Source of the DNA: CAZSNT01 sp964607765
GTDB lineage: Bacteria; Verrucomicrobiota; Lentisphaeria; Oligosphaerales; JABHEG01
DNA length: 5,044 bases
Assembly: GCA_964607765.1 (NCBI GenBank)
Contig: CAZSNT010000318.1
Coordinates: 1-5,044, forward strand
Reading direction: 5' to 3'
The notes under the pieces are model-generated. The model ran no database searches. It saw only the letters and a list, made by a program, of their open reading frames with translations, and was not told the origin of the DNA. A program made the position numbers and the translations under genes. Positions 1 through 5,044 of this stretch are shown here, piece by piece; position 1 is the stretch's first letter, and each line of letters opens with the position of its first letter.

Positions 1-25
1 GGCGCCGGGCAACCGGCGTCCCTAC
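1..25 (-). repeat. REP-like hairpin with GTAG foot (cut by window edge)
   Basis: Bases 3-8 (CGCCGG) and 13-18 (CCGGCG) form a perfect 6-bp stem around the loop GCAA. A G-T and a G-C pair at 2/19 and 1/20 extend it. CTAC follows at 22-25, so on the minus strand the element reads GTAG, a short linker, then a GC hairpin. A GTAG tetranucleotide next to an imperfect GC palindrome is the known layout of bacterial REP elements mobilised by RAYT transposases. Membership of a dispersed family is inferred, since only one copy is visible here. The element may continue beyond base 1. Confidence 0.4.
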
Positions 26-57
26 CGCGTCGCGAAAGATCAAGGTGTTCCGACCTT

Positions 58-96
58 CATCTTCTGCCCTCATCTTTCACCCTAATCTTCCGGGAT
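58..96. repeat. 13-base tandem repeat, about 2.5 copies
   Basis: CATCTTCTGCCCT (58-70) is followed immediately by CATCTTTCACCCT (71-83), then a decayed third unit AATCTTCCGGGAT (84-96). The first two units match at 11 of 13 positions, and the third keeps only the ATCTT block. No function is apparent. The unit length is not a multiple of three and no gene covers the repeat. Confidence 0.6.
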
Positions 97-126
97 GGCG
101 GCCAACTCCTTAACTCAACGACATTC

Positions 127-147
127 GGTGTTCAGTGTTTGGTGTTC
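127..147. repeat. 7-base tandem repeat, 3 copies
   Basis: GGTGTTC (127-133), AGTGTTT (134-140) and GGTGTTC (141-147) lie head to tail. A related pair, GGCGTTC and AGTGCCG, recurs at 168-181 and looks like a diverged echo of the first two units. It is a short, degenerate array with no evident function. Confidence 0.45.
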
Positions 148-250
148 GGGAGTCGCAATCTGCCCCGGCGTTCAGTGCCGTTGGGAACAATGTCGCGCGG
201 GCGTGTCTAAGTCAAGCGTTGGGGCGTGCCGGGGGCCAACCCCGAGACGC

Positions 251-290
251 GGCGGATCCGGGGCAGATCCGGTTTCGGCGGCAGATGCGG
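251..290. repeat. 11-base direct repeat, 3 copies
   Basis: GGCGGATCCGG (251-261) and GGCAGATCCGG (262-272) are in tandem with one difference. A third copy, GGCAGATGCGG (280-290), follows after 7 bases. The array ends just before the oligo-A tract (293-300) of the minus-strand tRNA terminator, so it lies immediately beyond the expected transcript end. No protein or RNA assignment can be supported. Confidence 0.5.
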
Positions 291-292
291 GC

Positions 293-319
293 AAAAAAAA
301 CGCCGGCCGAAGCCGGCGT
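293..319 (-). terminator. intrinsic terminator of the tRNA-Leu gene
   Basis: On the minus strand a perfect 7-bp stem (CGCCGGC, bases 318-312, with GCCGGCG, bases 307-301) closes a TTCG loop. An outer A-T pair makes it 8 bp, and eight T residues follow directly (bases 300-293). The closing C and G around UUCG form the unusually stable cUUCGg tetraloop. The hairpin begins 11 bases after the tRNA CCA end, as expected for a single-gene tRNA transcript. On the plus strand no T-run follows the hairpin, so it should work in one direction only. Confidence 0.93.
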
Positions 320-330
320 AAAGAAAGTAA

Positions 331-417
331 TGGTGCTCGAGGCGGGACTCGAACCCGCACCGGTTTTACCCGACTAGGCCCTCAACCTAGCGCGTCTGCC
401 AGTTCCGCCACCCGAGC
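331..417 (-). tRNA. tRNA-Leu, anticodon GAG
   Basis: The minus strand folds into a complete class II tRNA of 87 bases. The acceptor stem is GCTCGGG paired with CTCGAGC (one G-T wobble), followed by discriminator A and an encoded CCA (bases 333-331). A D arm, an anticodon stem CTAGG/CCTAG and the loop TTGAGGG follow. This places the anticodon GAG at bases 383-381, which reads the leucine codons CUC and CUU. The long variable arm (CGG/CCG stem) is what marks leucine, serine and bacterial tyrosine tRNAs. The T arm is GCGGG, TTCGAGT, CCCGC. The gene is alone, divergent from zwf, with its own promoter upstream and an intrinsic terminator downstream. The overlapping open frames are spurious. Confidence 0.96.
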
Positions 418-435
418 AAGATTGGAGACAGCGAT

Positions 436-441
436 TACAAT
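436..441 (+). promoter_or_regulatory. candidate -10 element for zwf
   Basis: TACAAT matches the TATAAT consensus at 5 of 6 positions. It would start transcription near base 448, giving a zwf leader of about 65 bases. No convincing -35 hexamer is seen at the right distance, because that position falls inside the end of the tRNA gene. The element overlaps the minus-strand -10 (437-442) almost completely, so the two divergent transcripts would compete for polymerase. The true zwf promoter could lie elsewhere in 442-500. Confidence 0.3.
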
Positions 442-464
442 ACCCGATGGCCGTCTGAATTCAA
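437..464 (-). promoter_or_regulatory. putative promoter of tRNA-Leu
   Basis: On the minus strand TTGAAT (bases 464-459) stands 16 bases from TATTGT (bases 442-437), a fair sigma-70-type -35/-10 pair with 4 of 6 matches each. Transcription would start near base 430, about 13 bases before the mature tRNA 5' end at 417. An alternative -10, TGTAAT, is shifted by 3 bases and gives a 19-base spacer. This assumes host RNA polymerase uses standard sigma-70 hexamers. Confidence 0.5.
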
Positions 465-500
465 TCTGAGCTGCTGTGATTTCATTCAATCGCCCGAATC

Positions 501-506
501 AGGGAG
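501..506 (+). promoter_or_regulatory. ribosome binding site of zwf
   Basis: AGGGAG lies 8 bases before the ATG at 515. It decides the start: the longer in-frame alternative, a GTG at 476, would place this site inside the coding region and add 13 residues lacking family resemblance. Confidence 0.75.
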
Positions 507-514
507 CGACGTGT

Positions 515-1990
<1,476 letters not shown>

Positions 1991-2040
1991 TGGCGGATGG
2001 CGTGACAGGTTCCCGCGGATGGCGGGGTGGCCACGGATGG
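1991..2040. repeat. convergent intergenic gap with CGGATGG repeats
   Basis: This 50-base gap separates the stop codons of the convergent zwf and kinase genes. CGGATGG occurs three times (1994-2000, 2016-2022, 2034-2040), and the first two are part of a 10-base direct repeat GCGGATGGCG spaced 22 bases apart. A 5-bp stem (CCCGC 2012-2016, GCGGG 2022-2026) is too weak, and lacks a T-run, to call an intrinsic terminator. How either transcript ends here is not visible. Confidence 0.4.
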
Positions 2041-4686
2041 TCAACGGATCCCGTCATTGGCCTCGTCAACGGGGATGATGTAGCGGAACCCGATGTCGGT
2101 GGGCACGGCTGCGGTGTCGCTGGTGGAGGAGCAGTGCAGGAAGTGCCGGTCCGTCACCGCGCTCGCCCCTTTGATCTTCGGCAACGCGTCGGGGCCGGAG
2201 AACAGACTGGCTGTCATTTCCCGCACGTTCCCAGCCATGTCAAACGCTCCGTACACGGAGCAGTCCACAGGCATGGACATGGGCGGCGCGAACAGTTCGT
2301 GGTGGCACCGTGCCTCGGCATTCTCTGCGGTCAGGGCGAACGTCTTGTCGTAGTGGTCACCCCAGACGTAGTCCCGTCCGTCCGCGCCGCGCGCCGCCTT
2401 CTCCCATTCCTCCGCGGTTGGCAGGCGACACGTCCGGCCCAGTCGTTCGCCCAGCCACTCGCAGTAGCGCTCGGCCGCGGTGTGTGTGATGCCGACGACA
2501 GGATGTTCCGGACGGAATGGCGCCAGGAGCGCGCCGCTCGGATCCCACGCCTCGTGGAATCGGCGTTCGCCCTGGCTCATCCGTACCCGACTGCTAAGCG
2601 CCTCCCGTTCCGCCGCATCGTCGACACTCCGCCAGAACGCCAGGTACTCGGCGAACGTGACTTCCGTCTTCTTGATGAAGAAGCCGTCGAGCGGACGCTC
2701 GTGCAGTCGGTACTCTCGTGATTGATCGCCGCCGATGTAGGCGGAGCCGGCAGGCACGTACACGGTTCCTTCCGGAACAACCGACGGAATGAACACCCGC
2801 AGATCCTCGTTCTCGTCGTGATCGAGGCGCAGGGGCAGACGCACCGGCGGCCGACCGTCCGCTCTGAGCGTGATCAAATAGTTGCCACGCTGCAGGCGGA
2901 AGTTCGGGGTGGGGGTCAGTCCCAGCTCATTCGGCTCCACCGATTTCAGCACACCGTCCGTCCCTGCCTGCAGGCGCCATAGTGTGGCAAAGGCGCTGGG
3001 CGGGTCCGTGCTTACCTGCAGCGTGCCGGCCCCCTTCAAACGCTCGGCCATCTGCAGCAGCCAGCGCTCTCCGCCCGGCATGGCGCGCTCGAAGTCCTCA
3101 CCAATCCAATTCCCGATGAAGTTGACAATGCGTTTGAACTCGGTCTGGTCCCGAGACAGTATGGCGTAACCCACCTGCTTGCTGAAAATGTCCGCATACG
3201 TGCGACGCTGCTGCTCCCCGATCCTGCCGCCTGCGCGAATGGTGAGAGTGGCGGCCGTCTGATACTTGTTCTCGCTCTGCAGATGCAGGTCGGCAACCCG
3301 GTTCGCTAACTGCAGCTCACGCTCGGTCTGGAGCTTTGAGATGTTGGCGGCCCGAACCCTGCGGTACTCCCGGTACAGCGTCACCTTCTCGTCGAAGATC
3401 CGATCGCCCTCGAGCCGAGTCTGCTCGGCCTCGTGCAGGAGCAGACGCTGCCGCACCCTCAGAGCGAGGAATGTCACAGACGCCACCATGATCAGAGCGG
3501 CAATGACCGCGCTGACCGATGTGCTGGCAACCGGATGCCGCAGGCACGTTTTCCACCACTTGCGGAAGTGCTTCTCAGGGCACGCTGTCACGGGCAGGCC
3601 GCTGCGGAACTGATTCAGGTCATGGATCAGCTCTCCCACGCTGCCGTATCGCCGACGCTTGTTCTTGGACAGACATTTCATGCAGATAGCGTCGAGCTCC
3701 CGCGGTATGCGCAAATGCGGGGCTCGGCGGCGGGGCGAGCGCGGCATCTCGGCGACAACGCGCCGCAACAGCTCCTTGACAGTGTCCCCTGCCATGTATT
3801 TCTGCAGGGTCAGGATCTCGTAGAGGATCACTCCCAAGCTGTACAGATCACTGCGTTCGTCGAGTTCGGAGATCCGGCCCTGAGCCTGTTCGGGCGACAT
3901 GTACATGGGCGTTCCCGAGACCTGCCCCTCGTACGTGCGGGCCACGTCGGTATTGGCCATCTGATCCGCGCCGTTCGCTTCCGAGCCCGGCTCATCGTCA
4001 TCCCCGGTACCAAGGATCTTCAACAACCCCCAGTCCATCACCTGCACCTCGCCGAAGTCGCCGATCTGGATGTTCTCGGGCTTGAGGTCGCGGTGAAGCA
4101 CACCGCGGCTGTGCGCGAAGGCGACCGCCTGACAGACGCTGATAAAAATGTCGGTCAGGGCAGCAGTCGAGTACCGTTCGCGGAACGCCATGTCGCGAGC
4201 CGCCAGCTTGTCGAGCACCTGTCGCAGCGAGATGCCCTTGACCTGCTTCATGGTGAAGTAGATGCCACCGTCGCCGCGTGAGCCGAGCTCGTGCACCGGA
4301 ATGATGTTCGGGTGCTCCAGCTGAGCCATGACCTGCGCCTCACGAATGAAGCGCACGCGCTGTCCCGCGTCGTTCTGCAGATGCGGGTGCAGCATTTTCA
4401 GCGCGACGCGGCGCCCCAGGTTGGCATCGGCACAGCTCCTGACAAAGCCGATCCCTCCGGACCCGATGTAGCCGAAGTCGTGGTAGCGTTGGTAATCGTT
4501 CTCCGCGGCTTGGACGCCGGTGTCGGTGTCCTCGAGCGCCGTTGTGTGCACATGCGTAGCGTTGTGGGCGCCCGGCAGAGGCATGGTCCTATTGCCCGGC
4601 ACGGCGTCGGCGGCCGGGCCCGCATTGCCCGAGCCGCCGTTCGCGCCGGCAGCAACGCCCTCGTTGTGTCCTGGTGGGACGGACAT
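2041..4686 (-). CDS. membrane Ser/Thr protein kinase with PEGA-like and SUMF1/FGE-like domains
   Basis: An 881-residue Hanks-type kinase expected to phosphorylate Ser/Thr on cytoplasmic proteins; its substrate is unknown. After a disordered Gly/Ala-rich start (1-65) the kinase domain covers about 68-362: glycine loop GSGGIG (75-80), Lys97, Glu116, HRDLKPEN (198-205), metal-binding Asp218 in DWG (not DFG), and GTPMYMSPE (258-266) with likely phospho-Thr259. All catalytic residues are intact. A basic stretch precedes one membrane span (about 385-409). A charged, probably coiled-coil segment (411-470), a PEGA-like domain (about 554-615) and a SUMF1/FGE-fold domain (about 638-870) follow, with RLPTAEEWEKAARG, GAFDMAGNVREM and IGFR. 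Topology suggests the kinase is inside and the sensor outside. The catalytic cysteines of true formylglycine-generating enzymes are not at the expected place, so this domain probably binds a ligand. Chlamydial Pkn1 is a known kinase-FGE parallel. The start is supported by GGAGAG 9 bases upstream. No partner gene adjoins it. Confidence 0.93.
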   Translation of the reverse strand: MSVPPGHNEGVAAGANGGSGNAGPAADAVPGNRTMPLPGAHNATHVHTTALEDTDTGVQAAENDYQRYHDFGYIGSGGIGFVRSCADANLGRRVALKMLHPHLQNDAGQRVRFIREAQVMAQLEHPNIIPVHELGSRGDGGIYFTMKQVKGISLRQVLDKLAARDMAFRERYSTAALTDIFISVCQAVAFAHSRGVLHRDLKPENIQIGDFGEVQVMDWGLLKILGTGDDDEPGSEANGADQMANTDVARTYEGQVSGTPMYMSPEQAQGRISELDERSDLYSLGVILYEILTLQKYMAGDTVKELLRRVVAEMPRSPRRRAPHLRIPRELDAICMKCLSKNKRRRYGSVGELIHDLNQFRSGLPVTACPEKHFRKWWKTCLRHPVASTSVSAVIAALIMVASVTFLALRVRQRLLLHEAEQTRLEGDRIFDEKVTLYREYRRVRAANISKLQTERELQLANRVADLHLQSENKYQTAATLTIRAGGRIGEQQRRTYADIFSKQVGYAILSRDQTEFKRIVNFIGNWIGEDFERAMPGGERWLLQMAERLKGAGTLQVSTDPPSAFATLWRLQAGTDGVLKSVEPNELGLTPTPNFRLQRGNYLITLRADGRPPVRLPLRLDHDENEDLRVFIPSVVPEGTVYVPAGSAYIGGDQSREYRLHERPLDGFFIKKTEVTFAEYLAFWRSVDDAAEREALSSRVRMSQGERRFHEAWDPSGALLAPFRPEHPVVGITHTAAERYCEWLGERLGRTCRLPTAEEWEKAARGADGRDYVWGDHYDKTFALTAENAEARCHHELFAPPMSMPVDCSVYGAFDMAGNVREMTASLFSGPDALPKIKGASAVTDRHFLHCSSTSDTAAVPTDIGFRYIIPVDEANDGIR

Positions 4687-4877
4687 CCGCGATCACTCTC
4701 CAGTCCTGCTCGAATCCTCTACACCGGGCGTCGGCGCGCACGACACTCGATGCCGCGGGCACACCGGACAGGCAATACGCGCCCGTTCCTGCCTCCACGC
4801 AAGAGCGCAGAAAACGCTGTCCCGCTGCTCCCGGGAACATCCCTCAGCCCGCCGCTCACCAACCTCCCGATCGGTTG
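4687..4877 (-). other. long 5' leader of the kinase gene
   Basis: If the promoter at 4884-4912 drives the kinase gene, the transcript carries about 190 untranslated bases. I see no recognisable riboswitch or strong attenuator hairpin in it. One weak 5-bp stem (AGGCA/TGCCT on the minus strand, near 4772-4796) is present. A small open frame from a GTG at 4859 to a stop at 4719 (46 codons) has GGGAGG only 3 bases upstream, too close for confident initiation. The rest appears unstructured by eye. Confidence 0.35.
4696..4701 (-). promoter_or_regulatory. ribosome binding site of the kinase gene
   Basis: On the minus strand GGAGAG stands 9 bases before the ATG at 4686-4684. This supports that start over internal methionines, and the full glycine loop lies well downstream of it. 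Confidence 0.7.
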
Positions 4878-4883
4878 CCGTAC

Positions 4884-4912
4884 AGTATAGCAAAAGCAAC
4901 GCCCGAAACCAA
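4884..4912 (-). promoter_or_regulatory. putative extended -10 promoter of the kinase gene
   Basis: On the minus strand TTGGTT (bases 4912-4907) is separated by exactly 17 bases from TATACT (bases 4889-4884), and TGC directly before TATACT makes an extended -10 (TGnTATACT). Five of six -10 bases match consensus; the -35 is weak (TTG only), which an extended -10 can offset. The expected start is near base 4877. It sits in an AT-richer patch of an otherwise GC-rich region. The gap to the kinase ATG is about 190 bases. Confidence 0.6.
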
Positions 4913-4915
4913 GCG

Positions 4916-4939
4916 AAAAACGGCCCCGTGCGTAACGGG
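4916..4939 (-). terminator. possible weak terminator of a gene beyond the right edge
   Basis: On the minus strand CCCGT (bases 4939-4935) pairs with ACGGG (bases 4929-4925) around a 5-base loop. GCCG and then five T residues (4920-4916) follow. The stem is short and the T-run is offset by four bases, so this is a marginal candidate. It lies just upstream of the kinase promoter, where a terminator for a same-strand neighbour would be expected. Confidence 0.25.
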
Positions 4940-4959
4940 TCAATCTCGCGCGGCGCCCC

Positions 4960-5044
4960 GTAGCCCGGCTCTCCCGAGCCGGGTGTCCTGGCCTTTGGCA
5001 TGTCGCTGGATCACGGCAAGACACCCGGCTCAGGAGAGCCGGGC
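4960..5044. repeat. REP doublet (REPIN/BIME-like inverted pair), right end cut off
   Basis: Bases 4963-4987 and 5020-5044 are inverted copies of the same 25 bases with one mismatch, separated by 32 bases. Each arm also folds alone: CCCGGCTC pairs with GAGCCGGG around TCCC (4964-4983) and again around AGGA (5024-5043). The left arm is headed by GTAG (4960-4963). The right arm ends on C at 5044, so a matching TAC would lie just outside the window. GTAG-headed palindromes in inverted pairs are the established form of REP doublets moved by RAYT transposases. The unit being dispersed in this genome is inferred. No transposase is present here. Confidence 0.6.

Larger units (their letters stand above)
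26..292. other. non-coding spacer with short direct repeats
   Basis: I find no credible gene in this stretch. The open frames crossing it run on into the tRNA and terminator, have no family resemblance, and have no convincing ribosome binding site. It holds three clusters of short imperfect direct repeats (58-96, 127-147 and 251-290, listed separately). It also holds an imperfect inverted repeat at 38-46 and 53-61 (GATCAAGGT against ACCTTCATC, one mismatch, 6-base loop). The overall impression is decayed or repeat-derived intergenic DNA downstream of the tRNA terminator. Confidence 0.6.

Noticed and set aside
301..318. Hairpin read as a REP element or a bidirectional terminator
   Set aside because: It has no GTAG foot, has eight T residues only on the minus strand, and lies 11 bases after the tRNA 3' end, so it is the tRNA terminator.
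95..469. Plus-strand open frames of 124 and 80 codons across the left spacer
   Set aside because: They run through the terminator and the tRNA-Leu on the opposite strand, show no family resemblance, and lack a convincing ribosome binding site.
476..514. Longer zwf start at GTG 476 (504 residues)
   Set aside because: The ATG at 515 has AGGGAG 8 bases upstream and gives the normal family length. The extra 13 residues have no family match.
2041..2200. Variable region of a diversity-generating retroelement at the kinase C-terminus
   Set aside because: Kinase and FGE-fold proteins can be retroelement targets, but this C-terminus lacks the adenine-derived Asn/Tyr-rich pattern. No template repeat or reverse transcriptase is in the window.
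3433..4281. Long plus-strand open frame (282 codons) opposite the kinase domain
   Set aside because: It lies entirely antisense to the conserved kinase core and its translation resembles no known family.
4719..4859. Leader peptide of 46 codons from GTG 4859
   Set aside because: Its Shine-Dalgarno-like GGGAGG is only 3 bases from the start, and the Arg-rich translation looks like GC-driven noise. It is kept only as a remark on the leader.

Overview
This GC-rich window carries two confidently identified protein genes and one tRNA. The kinase is the best clue to the host. It is a long, single-membrane-span Ser/Thr kinase with 'VMDWG' in place of DFG, a basic 'W..RHP' stretch before the membrane span, and a C-terminal PEGA-like plus formylglycine-generating-enzyme-like (SUMF1) module. 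This architecture is typical of the PVC superphylum (Planctomycetota, Verrucomicrobiota, Kiritimatiellota, Lentisphaerota). That placement is an inference from one gene and the base composition. No marker gene is present to confirm it.

Left end (1-475): a GC hairpin next to a CTAC tetranucleotide (REP-like) sits at the very edge. It is followed by about 270 bases without a credible gene but with three short imperfect direct-repeat clusters (13-, 7- and 11-base units). Next comes a strong intrinsic terminator on the minus strand, then a complete minus-strand tRNA-Leu(GAG) with an encoded CCA end. Between the tRNA and the next gene is a short divergent promoter region in which -10-like hexamers of both strands overlap.

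Centre left (515-1990, plus strand): zwf, glucose-6-phosphate 1-dehydrogenase, which feeds glucose 6-phosphate into the oxidative pentose phosphate pathway and makes NADPH. All landmarks are present, but the active-site signature reads DHYLAKD rather than the usual DHYLGKE. No pgl, gnd or other pentose phosphate gene lies beside it, so it appears to be transcribed alone.

Centre right (2041-4686, minus strand): the 881-residue membrane Ser/Thr kinase. It converges on zwf across a 50-base gap. A good Shine-Dalgarno sequence and, about 200 bases upstream, an extended -10 promoter support its start and imply a leader of about 190 bases.

Right end (4913-5044): a weak possible terminator and a 25-base inverted repeat. 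Each arm of that repeat folds on its own into an 8-bp hairpin, and the left arm is headed by GTAG. This is the layout of a REP doublet (REPIN/BIME), cut by the window edge.

The kinase and zwf are convergent and show no sign of acting together. I see no evidence of a novel multi-gene system. The points most worth checking are the REP-like pair, the altered G6PDH signature, the overlapping divergent promoters, and the kinase sensor module that lacks the catalytic cysteines.
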